From AV40 sp963817335 (GTDB taxonomy: Bacteria > Verrucomicrobiota > Verrucomicrobiia > Chthoniobacterales > UBA10450): 64,000 nt of DNA. The DNA lies in contig CAWFNX010000005.1 in NCBI GenBank assembly GCA_963817335.1, forward strand, positions 682,001-746,000. Reading direction: 5' to 3'. Positions 8,857 to 17,615 of the stretch are shown here, piece by piece. The stretch's first letter is position 1. Each line of letters begins with the position of its first letter. The notes below the pieces were generated by a model. It was given only the letters and a program-made list of their open reading frames with translations, did not search any database and was not told the origin of the DNA. The translations under genes were made by a program, and so were the position numbers.

Positions 8857-8929
8857 AAACCTGTTTTTTGGTTCTAAGGATTGGACGTAATGAATGCGCA
8901 AGAGTTTCACTTTTTCTGACGAAAAATAG

Positions 8930-10267
8930 GTGCTCGCCAACGCCGCTGGCGCGCAACTAATCTCGCGGCAACTGCTTGTGAAAATCCAGGTCCATCGGAT
9001 TTTTTTCTGGTCGCTGTTCGCAATTTCCGCTCCTGCGCTGGGTATGCTTGCTTTGGAATTTTCCGAGCACAGTGTGAGCCCGTCGGGGCAGTTCGTTATC
9101 TATGGCGCTGATGCGTCCTATCGCGGTACGGTCTCCGCTCTGGCGGAGCACACCAAGACCGATCTCCTGTCCGTGCTCAAACGTCGCGACACCTGGAAAA
9201 TTTCCGTTGTGATTAATCTCCAGCCTCGCGCCGTAAATCTCCCGGAGGTTCCGCCAACCCAGCTTCGCTTCAGTCAGACCGAAACCGGAGTAAAGCTTCA
9301 GCTCGACCTCGCCGTTTCCGCGAAAATCAGTCCAGCGGCAATCGAGCGGGAACTGGCGCGAGTGATCGTCGTGGAAATGATTTATCGCAATCAACCTGAC
9401 ATCGCGCCGGGTGACATTTACGTCGATCCACCGACTTGGCTGGTGGATGGTTTGCTTATGTCGGCGCCGAATCAAAACCACTCCGGGTTGGCGATCGCGC
9501 TTTCAGCACCGATGCCGACGGATCGTTTGTCTAAGTTCTTGAATCAACATCCGGAAACGTTTGATTCCTCGTCGCGACAACTTTACCGAGCCGGTTCGTT
9601 TGTCCTTGTTCAAATGTTAATAGACAGCCCGGACGGCCGATCGCGGCTTGGGCGTTACATCGATAACCTCGCCTTCGCTTCAAACGATCCGGCCGCAGAT
9701 CTGCGAGCGGCGTTTCCCGATGTGCGCGACTTCGAAGGCAGCTGGAAATCCAAGATGGCCGACCTGAAAGCTGAAGCAGACACGGATCTCCTTAATTTTT
9801 CGCAAACCGACGAGAGATTGAGCGAATTACTGGAAGTGAAATTTCCGTCGCGCGAAGGAGGCGATGCTTCTGTCTTGCTGGAAAGGTTTTCGCGAGCAAA
9901 ACCGAATTTGGTCCAGCGAAAGGCGTTGCAAGAATTCAGCCGAAAATTGTTGCTGCTGGCCGCGCGGGCGAATCCGGTGCTCCGACCCATCATCCAGGAT
10001 TATCAGCGAATCGCGGATGAGCTCGTCCTCAATCGGAACCACCGGATTGAGAAACGGCTCGCGGAGTTGAAATTATTGCACACCCGACTTTCGGCCCGGA
10101 TGAGCGACATCGACGATTACCTGAACTGGTTCGAGGCGGCGAAATTGGAAACGCCAAGCGGGATGTTCAATGAGCATCTGCAGGCGGCCGGCGCGGTTGA
10201 GTCGCAAAAGCCAAAGAGAAGAGACCCCCTTTCGGTTTACCTCGACGCGATGGAGATGGAGTTCTGA
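8930..10267 (+). CDS. Large exported protein of unknown function
   Basis: A 445-residue protein that I do not recognise. GTG at 8930 is the longest start; a second GTG at 8978 would give VKIQVHRIFFWSLFAISAPA, a better signal-peptide start, so the true protein may be about 429 residues. The middle contains 'YVDPPTWLVDGLLM' and 'RQLYRAGSFVLVQMLIDSP', a layout that recalls peptidase-MA-like domains, but no HExxH motif is visible. The C-terminal third is helical and charged ('NHRIEKRLAELKLLHTRLSA'), ending in a possible coiled coil. It stands alone on the plus strand between a peptidoglycan-binding protein and the TetR gene. Confidence 0.7.
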   Translation: MLANAAGAQLISRQLLVKIQVHRIFFWSLFAISAPALGMLALEFSEHSVSPSGQFVIYGADASYRGTVSALAEHTKTDLLSVLKRRDTWKISVVINLQPRAVNLPEVPPTQLRFSQTETGVKLQLDLAVSAKISPAAIERELARVIVVEMIYRNQPDIAPGDIYVDPPTWLVDGLLMSAPNQNHSGLAIALSAPMPTDRLSKFLNQHPETFDSSSRQLYRAGSFVLVQMLIDSPDGRSRLGRYIDNLAFASNDPAADLRAAFPDVRDFEGSWKSKMADLKAEADTDLLNFSQTDERLSELLEVKFPSREGGDASVLLERFSRAKPNLVQRKALQEFSRKLLLLAARANPVLRPIIQDYQRIADELVLNRNHRIEKRLAELKLLHTRLSARMSDIDDYLNWFEAAKLETPSGMFNEHLQAAGAVESQKPKRRDPLSVYLDAMEMEF

Positions 10268-10306
10268 GGGCCCAAGTGGGCGGCCGCTAAATTTCTTGAA
10301 CAAAGT

Positions 10307-10326
10307 AGTTGACCGGTCGGTCAACT
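10307..10326. promoter_or_regulatory. TetR-type operator
   Basis: AGTTGACC-GGTC-GGTCAACT is an inverted repeat with 8-base arms around a 4-base centre, ending 8 bases before the ATG of the TetR-family gene. TTGACC...GGTCAA palindromes are typical operators of TetR/AcrR autoregulators. The site would let the regulator repress its own run of genes. Confidence 0.75.
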
Positions 10327-10334
10327 TACTTTAA

Positions 10335-10958
10335 ATGTCCCGTATGCCAAGAGTAAGCGACATGAAAGAGCGTCTGACCGACGCGGCTATGGATCTGATC
10401 TGGCATAACAGCTACGGCGCGACCTCGGTAGACGCGATTTGCGAACGGGCAGGCGCCAAGAAGGGGAGTTTTTATTACTTCTTCAAGTCAAAATCGGAAC
10501 TCGCGGCTGCGGCACTGGAAGCGGACTGGAACAAGAAGAAGGTGCAAATGGATGAAATCTTTTCGCCAACGGCGCCGCCTCTGAAGCGGCTCGATCGCTA
10601 CTTTGACTTTGTCCACGATCGCCTGGCCGAAGTGCAGAAGAAGTGCGGATCGATCCTGGGATGCCCGCTGTTGAGCGTCGGAAGCGAAGTTAGCACGCAG
10701 GACCAAGTGGTCCGGGAAGCGATCGATCGAATCATCGACAACAAAGTAAATTACTTTATCTCGGCGGTACGCGATGCTGCGGCTCAGGGATTAATCGAGG
10801 CGCGGGATCCGGAGGCAAAAGCGCGGGCCTTGTTTGCCTGCTATCAAGGGACGATGGCGCAGGCGCGGATCCAGAACGACGTCGAAGTGCTGCGCGAGTT
10901 CAAAAACGTTGCTCGAGACGTATTGGGCGTGAAACGGGCACGGGCAGCGGCCGTATAA
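10335..10958 (+). CDS. TetR/AcrR-family transcriptional regulator
   Basis: A 207-residue regulator. The helix-turn-helix is clear: 'GATSVDAICERAGAKKGSFY' at about residues 29-48, followed by 'YFFKSKSELAAAALEADWN'. The ligand-binding half (about residues 80-200) ends with 'ARALFACYQGTMAQARIQND', as in TetR proteins with a C-terminal YcdC/AefR-like domain. It sits directly behind a palindromic operator, so autoregulation is likely. The same-strand genes downstream (small protein, zinc alcohol dehydrogenase, tiny membrane protein, SDR) are the probable regulon, suggesting response to an aldehyde, alcohol or electrophile. The inducer is inference. Confidence 0.93.
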   Translation: MSRMPRVSDMKERLTDAAMDLIWHNSYGATSVDAICERAGAKKGSFYYFFKSKSELAAAALEADWNKKKVQMDEIFSPTAPPLKRLDRYFDFVHDRLAEVQKKCGSILGCPLLSVGSEVSTQDQVVREAIDRIIDNKVNYFISAVRDAAAQGLIEARDPEAKARALFACYQGTMAQARIQNDVEVLREFKNVARDVLGVKRARAAAV

Positions 10959-11023
10959 TTTTTAGCGAATTTTATAGACGACTAGTCAAATATAAACCGT
11001 TGAACCCGCAAAAATTCAACTCC

Positions 11024-11344
11024 ATGAAAACTGATCAAATAGCTGAGCCAACCAAAACAGTTTTCCTCCAGACAGTTTCATTGGCGGTCACGCAACTGAA
11101 ACGAGAGCTCCAACAAGATTACGAGCGCGCTTATCCGGAATTGCGCGAAGTGATCCATCTTGTCCTCGATGAGGAAGAAGCCAACGCATGGAAATTAACA
11201 CCTTTTCCACATTTGCTTCTTCCGGACCTGGTAGAAGCCCACGTCGCGACACTTAGTTTGCGCCCGGTTGAAACCAAACACGCGGACGTTTTTGCGCCGC
11301 ATCATGGTCACGACATCGGACATTACCAACCCGCATTTGCCTAA
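11024..11344 (+). CDS. Small conserved-looking protein of unknown function
   Basis: A 106-residue acidic/helical protein between the TetR and alcohol dehydrogenase genes, ending 17 bases before the latter. ATG at 11024 was preferred; a TTG at 11000 would add eight residues. The sequence has an amphipathic helix (LAVTQLKRELQQDYERAYPE) and a His-rich tail (HADVFAPHHGHDIGHYQPAF) that could bind metal. No signal peptide or membrane segment. Its place in the operon suggests a role linked to the dehydrogenase, but nothing in the sequence proves it. Confidence 0.7.
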   Translation: MKTDQIAEPTKTVFLQTVSLAVTQLKRELQQDYERAYPELREVIHLVLDEEEANAWKLTPFPHLLLPDLVEAHVATLSLRPVETKHADVFAPHHGHDIGHYQPAFA

Positions 11345-11361
11345 CAAACGCGTTAAGCGAA

Positions 11362-12378
11362 ATGAAAATGAAAGCAGCTCAGATCAGCAAACCGGGCGGT
11401 GACTTTGAATTAGTGGAACGCGAAGTTCCCGAGCCCGGCGTGGGACAAGTGCGGGTAAAAGTTGAAGCCTGCGGCATTTGCCACAGCGACACGCTGGTCA
11501 AGGAAGGATTGTGGCCCGGACTTAAGTATCCTCGAGTTCCGGGACATGAGATTGCCGGCCGGATTGATGCAGTTGGTGATCACGTTACGACTTGGAAAAA
11601 GGGTCAACGCGTCGGGGTTGGCTGGCATGGCGGACACGATTTCGTTTGTGATGAGTGTCGCCGCGGCGATTTCGGGATGTGCACGAATCGCAAAGTCACC
11701 GGCATCGATTTTGACGGCGGTTACGCGGAATATGTGATCGCTCCGGCGGAAGCAATCGCGTTGATTCCTGACAACGTGCCGGCGACCGAGGCGGGCCCGT
11801 TCATGTGTGCAGGCGTCACCGTGTTTAACGCGTTACGAAATTCAGGCGCGCGTGCTGGAGATGTCGTCGCGGTGCAGGGGATCGGCGGACTCGGCCATCT
11901 CGGCGTGCAATACGCGCGACGAATGGGATTCCAAACCGTAGCGCTCGGTCGCGGCAAAGACAAGGAGCCTCTCGCGAAAAAACTGGGCGCTCACCATTAC
12001 GTCGATTCGGATGTGGTCGATCCGGTGAAGGAATTACAAAAACTCGGGGGCGCTCGAGTGATTCTCGCAACGGCGCCGAGCGGGAAAGCAATTTCCGCCG
12101 TGGTCGAGGGTTTGTCACCGGGTGGCAACTTGTTGGTGCCGGCAGCTCCCGGAGATCCGTTGAGCATCAGTATGATGCCGATGATTTCGGGACGGCGCTC
12201 AGTGTCGGGTTGCTATTCGGGCACGGCGCGAGATTCGCAAGACACACTGGAATTCAGCGCGTTAAGCGACGTGCACCCGATGATCGAGAAATTTCCGCTC
12301 AGCCGAGTGAACGAAGCTTACGAACGAATGCACAGTGGCAAGGTGCGTTTTCGCGTCGTCCTGACCATGGAGGCATAG
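11362..12378 (+). CDS. Zinc-dependent alcohol dehydrogenase (MDR superfamily)
   Basis: A 338-residue NAD(P)-dependent alcohol/aldehyde oxidoreductase. Catalytic zinc ligands are visible at Cys37 (CGICHSD) and His62-Glu63 (GHE), with a third Cys in 'FMCAGVTVF'. The structural-zinc lobe reads D93-C96-C99-C107, with Asp replacing the usual first Cys. The Rossmann motif is 'GIGGLGHLGVQYAR'. It resembles the AdhP/AdhA class acting on primary alcohols, but substrate cannot be read from sequence. It sits in the TetR-headed run and is followed after 4 bases by a tiny membrane-protein gene. Confidence 0.93.
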   Translation: MKMKAAQISKPGGDFELVEREVPEPGVGQVRVKVEACGICHSDTLVKEGLWPGLKYPRVPGHEIAGRIDAVGDHVTTWKKGQRVGVGWHGGHDFVCDECRRGDFGMCTNRKVTGIDFDGGYAEYVIAPAEAIALIPDNVPATEAGPFMCAGVTVFNALRNSGARAGDVVAVQGIGGLGHLGVQYARRMGFQTVALGRGKDKEPLAKKLGAHHYVDSDVVDPVKELQKLGGARVILATAPSGKAISAVVEGLSPGGNLLVPAAPGDPLSISMMPMISGRRSVSGCYSGTARDSQDTLEFSALSDVHPMIEKFPLSRVNEAYERMHSGKVRFRVVLTMEA

Positions 12379-12382
12379 GCTT

Positions 12383-12526
12383 ATGACGATTCCAGAAAAG
12401 ACAGTCATCAACAATGCGGCGAGCAAGACCGACCCGGATTGGAACATCGCGTTTTGGTTCGCGATTCTAAGCCCGGCCCTCGGAGTTTTGGTCGGCTTCC
12501 TTGCTCTTCTTTTACTCGTCCACTGA
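12383..12526 (+). CDS. 47-residue single-pass membrane protein
   Basis: ATG at 12383 lies 4 bases after the dehydrogenase stop and the frame closes with TGA at 12526. The product is 47 residues: a polar N-terminus (MTIPEKTVINNAASKTDPDW) followed by one strong hydrophobic helix ('FWFAILSPALGVLVGFLALLL') ending in Val-His. The tight spacing, the coherent topology and the same-strand SDR gene downstream support a real small gene. I do not recognise a family. Confidence 0.55.
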   Translation: MTIPEKTVINNAASKTDPDWNIAFWFAILSPALGVLVGFLALLLLVH

Positions 12527-12581
12527 AGGCACAAATGAAAACGGGAATGAAATTTCGAAGATTAGAAAAATGAAAGGAACA

Positions 12582-13337
12582 ATGAGTAACGGAAAATTAA
12601 ATGGAAAAGTGGCGGTGGTAACGGGAGCGTCGAAAGGAATCGGCGCCGGCATCGCCAAGGAGTTAGCGGCGGCAGGCGCCGCAGTGGTTGTTAATTACGC
12701 ATCGTCGAAAAGCGATGCGGACAAAGTGGTCGATGAGATCGCCAAGGGCGGTGGGAAAGCCATCGCGATCCAAGGCAGCGTCGCGAAAAGAGCAGACGTC
12801 GAAAAATTGTTTACCGGCGCAAAAAAAGCGTTCGGTAAAATCGATATCCTCGTCAACAACGCCGGCGTTTATCAATTCGCGCCGCTGGAACAGGTCACCG
12901 AAGATCAGTTTCATCGTCAATTCGACACCAACGTCCTCGGTTTGATTCTGGCCACCCAGGAGGCGGCGAAGCATTTTGGGACACAGGGCGGAAGTGTAAT
13001 CAACGTCAGTTCACTTGCGTCGACCTCCAGCCTGCCGATGGCGACGGTTTATGCAGGGACGAAGGCGGCTGTCGATGCAATTACCCGCGTCCTGGCGACG
13101 GAGCTTGGTCCGAAAAAGATTCGCGTGAATGCGATCAATCCAGGTCCGGTGAAGACCGAAGGATTTCAGAGCGGCGGATTTTCGGGAAGCGACTTCGAAA
13201 ACGAGGCAGTCGCCAAGACGCCGCTCGGCCGGGTGGGGCAGCCGGACGATATCGCGCCGGCTGCGGTTTTTTTCGCCTCGGACGACTCGAAATGGGTCAC
13301 TGGCGAAACTCTCGTAATAGCCGGAGGTCTGCGGTAA
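12582..13337 (+). CDS. SDR-family NAD(P)-dependent oxidoreductase
   Basis: A 251-residue short-chain dehydrogenase. ATG at 12582 was chosen because an AAAGGA ribosome site lies just upstream and the product starts MSNGKLNGKVAVVTGASKGI, the classic dinucleotide-binding start. Further motifs: 'LVNNAGVYQFAPLE' (NNAG), 'INVSSLAS' (catalytic Ser), 'YAGTKAAVDA' (YxxxK) and 'RVNAINPGPVKTEG'. The set resembles the FabG/glucose-1-dehydrogenase-like SDRs; the substrate is unknown. Last gene of the TetR-headed run. Confidence 0.93.
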   Translation: MSNGKLNGKVAVVTGASKGIGAGIAKELAAAGAAVVVNYASSKSDADKVVDEIAKGGGKAIAIQGSVAKRADVEKLFTGAKKAFGKIDILVNNAGVYQFAPLEQVTEDQFHRQFDTNVLGLILATQEAAKHFGTQGGSVINVSSLASTSSLPMATVYAGTKAAVDAITRVLATELGPKKIRVNAINPGPVKTEGFQSGGFSGSDFENEAVAKTPLGRVGQPDDIAPAAVFFASDDSKWVTGETLVIAGGLR

Positions 13338-13408
13338 GATGAACTCACCGAAACGAATCCCTAAATCAATGGTTTAATCAGTACAACTCAACCCAAAGGA
13401 ATCACAAA

Positions 13409-14410
13409 ATGAAAATTAGAATATTAATGGCCGCGATCCTGGCCAGTGGGGCCTTGGTCGCGCCCGTGCAAGCTGGCGGCGGCCATCGCGGCGGCGGCGG
13501 GGGTGGATACGTTGGAGCCGGCGGCGGGGGACCGCGAGGCGGTGGCGGTCCATCGTTTCGTTCGATGCCGGCCGGACATTTTGCCGGCGGCGCGTCGTTT
13601 CGTTCCATGCCGATGCGGAATTTCAGCAGTAACCGAATGGTTTATTCGGGCCAACGCTTCTCCTCAGTGGGAGTGCGTTCGCGTCCGTTGAACTCGAATA
13701 TGGCCTTGGGCAGACGTCAGTTTACCGGCGGAAATGCTGCGGTCGCCCAAACCAATCGGTTCCGAAATGGTCAACAATTTGTCCGGAATGGAAACAGTTT
13801 CGCGCGAAACAGTAACAGTGTGATTCGCAACCGGACAGGCGGTCAATTCCGAAACGGAAACAGACTGGCGCCGAACTGGCGAAATCACGTGGTAGCGCAA
13901 CATTCGGCGAATTGGCATCGCGATTGGGACCATCACCACGACCATTTTTTCCACGGTCATCGCTTCGTCTTCATCGACGGATCCTGGTTCGGGTTTGGTC
14001 TCGGATTCGATCCCTGGTGGTGGTGGGATTATCCCTACTACGGTTACGGATACGGCTATCCGTATAACTACGGCTACGGCTACAACTACGGGAACGGATA
14101 CGACTACGGTTATAGCGATCCGGGCGTTTACGACGGCCAGCCCGCGTATCAAAACGGTTACGACGACCAGTCTGGCTATCAAAATGGTTACAACGATCAG
14201 TCGGCGAACTCGACTATCGCTGGAGCGCAGGATCGACTCACCCGGGATGGTTTTTACAGCGGCCAAATCGACGGCGTCATGGGGCCCGAAACGCGTCACG
14301 CGATCGTGCGGTTTCAGACCAAACATGGGCTTCGCATCAGCGGCGAGTTAACGACCGAGACGCTCGACGCGATGGGATTGCGGCAATACGCGAATTCCGG
14401 GTTCAATTGA
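13409..14410 (+). CDS. Exported Gly/Tyr/Asn-rich protein with C-terminal peptidoglycan-binding domain
   Basis: A 333-residue protein. The signal peptide MKIRILMAAILASGALVAPV ends near AQA and is followed by a Gly-rich run (GGGHRGGGGGGYVGAGGGG), two 'SFRSMP' repeats, an Arg/Asn-rich zone (RFRNGQQFVRNGNSFARN), an aromatic 'GFDPWWWWDYPYYGYGY' zone and direct repeats (NGYDDQSGYQNGYNDQS). The last 55 residues are a PG_binding_1 domain with 'LTRDGFYSGQIDGVMGPETR'. The same design as the 8221-8856 gene suggests a paralogous wall-surface family. A strong hairpin terminator follows immediately. Confidence 0.82.
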   Translation: MKIRILMAAILASGALVAPVQAGGGHRGGGGGGYVGAGGGGPRGGGGPSFRSMPAGHFAGGASFRSMPMRNFSSNRMVYSGQRFSSVGVRSRPLNSNMALGRRQFTGGNAAVAQTNRFRNGQQFVRNGNSFARNSNSVIRNRTGGQFRNGNRLAPNWRNHVVAQHSANWHRDWDHHHDHFFHGHRFVFIDGSWFGFGLGFDPWWWWDYPYYGYGYGYPYNYGYGYNYGNGYDYGYSDPGVYDGQPAYQNGYDDQSGYQNGYNDQSANSTIAGAQDRLTRDGFYSGQIDGVMGPETRHAIVRFQTKHGLRISGELTTETLDAMGLRQYANSGFN

Positions 14411-14419
14411 GGTCACTGC

Positions 14420-14447
14420 ACGGTGACCGGATCAAACCGGTCACCGT
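14420..14447 (+). terminator. Intrinsic terminator after the Gly/Tyr-rich gene
   Basis: ACGGTGACCGG (14420-14430), six-base loop, CCGGTCACCGT (14437-14447), followed by TTGCTCTTTC. The stem is a perfect 11 bp and starts 9 bases after the stop codon. Confidence 0.8.
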
Positions 14448-14526
14448 TTGCTCTTTCGTAGCAGTTGCCGAAGGCGAGGATGCCCGTTAGACTCGCTGGC
14501 GCGGTTTGGTCCGCGTCTTTTAATTA

Positions 14527-14955
14527 ATGCAGAAGATTGGATTTGCCGAAGCTCTCGATTCAATCGTGACGAGCGACCCGCGTTATCAACGCGAGGCCTA
14601 CATTTTTTTGCGGGACTCGCTCGATTTCACCACCAAACAGCAGAAGAAGGTAAAAGGCACGACGGTGCGTCACGTTTCCGGGCCGGAATTACTAGAGGGC
14701 GTCCGTCAATACGCCCTAAAGGAGTTTGGCCCAATGGTGATCACGGTGTTCGAGAGTTGGGGCATCCGTTCCTGCGAAGACATCGGTCACATGGTTTTCA
14801 ATCTCATCGGCGCCGGGATCTTTGGAAAGACTGACGAAGACTCGATCGAAGATTTCAAAGCGGTTTATGATTTTCAGGAAGCGTTCGCAAAACCGTACGC
14901 GCCTGAGAAAAAAGTCGAAGCCCGCCCGGGTTTGCCAGCTCCGAAGATTCCCTGA
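14527..14955 (+). CDS. Minf_1886 family protein
   Basis: A 142-residue cytoplasmic protein of unknown function. It opens MQKIGFAEALDSIVTSDPRY and continues with 'REAYIFLRDSLDFT', 'HVSGPELLEGVRQYALKEFG' and 'FESWGIRSCEDIGHMVFNLI', the hallmark blocks of the Minf_1886 family, known only from Verrucomicrobia, Planctomycetes and relatives. This is the clearest taxonomic marker in the window. The tail is Pro/Lys rich. It is followed after 41 bases by the M16 protease gene on the same strand. Confidence 0.9.
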   Translation: MQKIGFAEALDSIVTSDPRYQREAYIFLRDSLDFTTKQQKKVKGTTVRHVSGPELLEGVRQYALKEFGPMVITVFESWGIRSCEDIGHMVFNLIGAGIFGKTDEDSIEDFKAVYDFQEAFAKPYAPEKKVEARPGLPAPKIP

Positions 14956-14996
14956 TCGAACGGCGCGGCTGATTCGGAATCAAACAAGCATAAATT

Positions 14997-17615
14997 GTGT
15001 ATCGCGTTAAAGTAGCGGGACTCATTTCCGCATTTGTTTTTACCATGGTGAACCTGAAAGCTGCTGCTGTTAACGATTCGGCCGAAATCACGTTTCCGCC
15101 AAACACGGCCAAGAAATGGATCCTGCCTGACGGTCTGACCTTGATTGTGAAAGAAGATCGAAGCGCGCCCGTGGCCAGCGTCCAGGCCTGGTGCGGCACC
15201 GGCAGCATTTTCGAGGACGACAAACTCGGCGCCGGCCTTTCGCATATTCTCGAGCACATGCTTTTCAAGGGCACGAAAACGCAGAAAGCCAGCGAGATTG
15301 CCCAAAAAATCCAGGACGTCGGCGGTTACATCAACGCTTACACCTCGTTCGATCGCACCGTGTTTTGGATCGACGTCCCGAAGGATGGGGTCGAGACCGC
15401 GCTCAACGTTTTGTCCGACGCGATGATGAACTCCACCTTGCCGCCGGAAGAATACAACAAAGAGCAGGAAGTGATTCGCCGCGAATTCGCGATGGGCTAC
15501 GACGACCCCGACCGGATGGCGAGCCTGTTGTTGTTCGCGACGGCTTACCAAAAACATCCCTACCGGCTGCCGGTGATCGGTGAGATGGGAATTTACAACC
15601 AGCTCACTCAGGAGCAGGTGATGCAATATTACAAATCGCGTTACGTGCCGAACAATCTCACGTTCATTGTCGTCGGTGATGTCGATGCGGAGAAGATTCG
15701 TCAACAGCTCACCGACTTCTTTAAGAATTATCCCGAAAAATCGCTCAAACCAGTTTTTGTTCCCGAAGAACCGCCGCAACTTGGGCGGCGCGAAGTTCAT
15801 AACGAATTCGCGACTGAATTGAGTCGGCTGTCTCTGGCCTGGCACATTCCTGAGCTGACTCATCCGGACGTTCCGGCGCTCGATTTGCTTTCTACGATCT
15901 TGGGCGACGGCCGCAGTTCGCGTTTGTATCGCCGGGTCCGCGAACAAGCAGGGCTTGCCTTTGGGATCTCGGCGTTTTCCTACACCCCGGGCGATCCCGG
16001 TTTACTCGGCGTGGACGCAACGGTCGATCCAAAGAAGCGCGATGATGCCGAAAAATTGATTTTGCAAATCATCGGCGAATTGAAACAAGCAGGCGCGACC
16101 GCGGATGAATTGGCGAAGGCAAAAAAAATGTCGCTTGGTCATCACCTTGACGCGCTGACCACCATGCGGGGTCAGGCTTCCGATATTGGATCGAACTGGA
16201 TGCTCACCCGCAATCTCGATTTCAGTCGCGATTATTTAAACGCCGTTCAAAAAGTCACCCTGGACGACATCAAACGCGTGGCGGCGAAATATCTGGTGGA
16301 TCAAAACCTCACCGTGACTTCGTTGAACCCAAAAGGCTCGCTGGCCGGAAAACAGGAAACGGCAAAGCCAGTCGAAGCGGGTGAGATTCAAAAGTTCGAA
16401 CTCTCCAACGGTCTGCGTTTGCTCGTTCGCGAAGATCCGCGATTGCCGCTGATTTCAATGACCGCGATTTTTCGCGGCGGTTTGCTGGCCGAAACCCCGC
16501 AGACGAACGGTATCACCCGGTTGACCAGCCGGGTCTTGCTCAAAGGAACAAAGACGCGCACCGCCGAACAAATCGCAGATCAAATCGAAGCGATTGGAGG
16601 ATCGATCTCGAGCGATGCCGGCAATAACAGCACCAGCGTTTCGGTCCACGTGATGAAACCGGACCTGAAGGCGGGCGCTGATATCCTCGCGGATGTCTTG
16701 CTGAACGCGACTTTCCCGGAAAAAGCGGTCGAGCGCGAAAAGCAGGTGCAGATCGCCGGCATTAAACAGGAAGACGAACAGCTCACTGCGGTGGCGCGCA
16801 ATATTCTGCGCCAGGCATTGTTTACGGATCATCCCTACGCTTTGCGCGCGAATGGCGTCGCCGGCTCGGTCACAAAGCTGACTCAAAAAGATCTGATCGC
16901 ATTCCGCGACAAGTATTTGGTGGCGAAAAACGGCGTGATTTCAGTTTTCGGAAACGTAAACGCAGGCGAGGTGAAGCAACTTTTCGAACAAGCGCTCGGC
17001 CAGATGAAACCGGGCGCGCTCGCGTTAACTGACGCCCGGCCGTCCGCCCCGATCACGAAAACCGAGACGGTCGAAAGCAACAAGGAGAAAGCTCAAGGCG
17101 TGCTCATGGTCGGTTACCGAGGCGTCGACATGTTCGACAAGGATCGTCACGCATTGGAGCTGATCGACGAAGCGAGCAGCGATCTCGGCTCGCGGTTTTT
17201 CATTCGGATTCGCGAAAACATGGGCCTGGCCTACTACGTTGGCGCCAGCCAGATGCAAGGACTGGTTCCTGGCCTGTTCGCGTTTTATCTCGGGACCGAT
17301 CCGCAGAAAATCGAGCCGGTGAAAACGGCGCTCCTCGACGAAATCCAGAAGCTAGCCAGCGAAGGTCTCACCCCGGAAGAATTGACCCGCGCGAAACGGA
17401 AGCTTATCGGCCAACATCAAATCGCGATGCAAAGCAACGACTCGTTCGGATTTCAATGCGCGCTCGACGAACTATATGGGCTCGGCTTCGATTATTACAA
17501 AAAGACCGAGGAGGAAACCAACGCCGTCACGCTCGACGACATCAAACGGGTGGCGGCAAAATACTTTCGTGATCAGCCGTATGTTTTGGCAATCGTGCGA
17601 CCGGCAACGAAATAG
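14997..17615 (+). CDS. M16 family zinc metalloprotease, tandem active and inactive halves
   Basis: An 872-residue exported pitrilysin-family protease. GTG at 14997 gives MYRVKVAGLISAFVFTMVNL, a likely signal peptide. The first half (about residues 40-430) carries the inverted zinc motif HILEH (His83, Glu86, His87) and the distal Glu in 'NKEQEVIRREFAMGYDD'. The second half starts near residue 455 ('FELSNGLRLLVREDPRLPLI') and has the same fold but no HxxEH ('ITRLTSRVLLKGTKT'), so it is the non-catalytic clamshell partner. Fused halves otherwise encoded by two genes are common in this family. The TAG stop lies at the edge of repeat element E3. Confidence 0.93.
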   Translation: MYRVKVAGLISAFVFTMVNLKAAAVNDSAEITFPPNTAKKWILPDGLTLIVKEDRSAPVASVQAWCGTGSIFEDDKLGAGLSHILEHMLFKGTKTQKASEIAQKIQDVGGYINAYTSFDRTVFWIDVPKDGVETALNVLSDAMMNSTLPPEEYNKEQEVIRREFAMGYDDPDRMASLLLFATAYQKHPYRLPVIGEMGIYNQLTQEQVMQYYKSRYVPNNLTFIVVGDVDAEKIRQQLTDFFKNYPEKSLKPVFVPEEPPQLGRREVHNEFATELSRLSLAWHIPELTHPDVPALDLLSTILGDGRSSRLYRRVREQAGLAFGISAFSYTPGDPGLLGVDATVDPKKRDDAEKLILQIIGELKQAGATADELAKAKKMSLGHHLDALTTMRGQASDIGSNWMLTRNLDFSRDYLNAVQKVTLDDIKRVAAKYLVDQNLTVTSLNPKGSLAGKQETAKPVEAGEIQKFELSNGLRLLVREDPRLPLISMTAIFRGGLLAETPQTNGITRLTSRVLLKGTKTRTAEQIADQIEAIGGSISSDAGNNSTSVSVHVMKPDLKAGADILADVLLNATFPEKAVEREKQVQIAGIKQEDEQLTAVARNILRQALFTDHPYALRANGVAGSVTKLTQKDLIAFRDKYLVAKNGVISVFGNVNAGEVKQLFEQALGQMKPGALALTDARPSAPITKTETVESNKEKAQGVLMVGYRGVDMFDKDRHALELIDEASSDLGSRFFIRIRENMGLAYYVGASQMQGLVPGLFAFYLGTDPQKIEPVKTALLDEIQKLASEGLTPEELTRAKRKLIGQHQIAMQSNDSFGFQCALDELYGLGFDYYKKTEEETNAVTLDDIKRVAAKYFRDQPYVLAIVRPATK

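Noticed and set aside
10978..10995. Second operator/promoter (GACTAGTC with TATAAA) after the TetR gene
   Set aside because: The palindrome is short and there is no convincing -35 at a proper distance, so it was not called.
14874..15947. 357-codon minus-strand frame opposite the M16 protease
   Set aside because: Shadow of the protease coding strand; the HILEH frame is clearly the real one.
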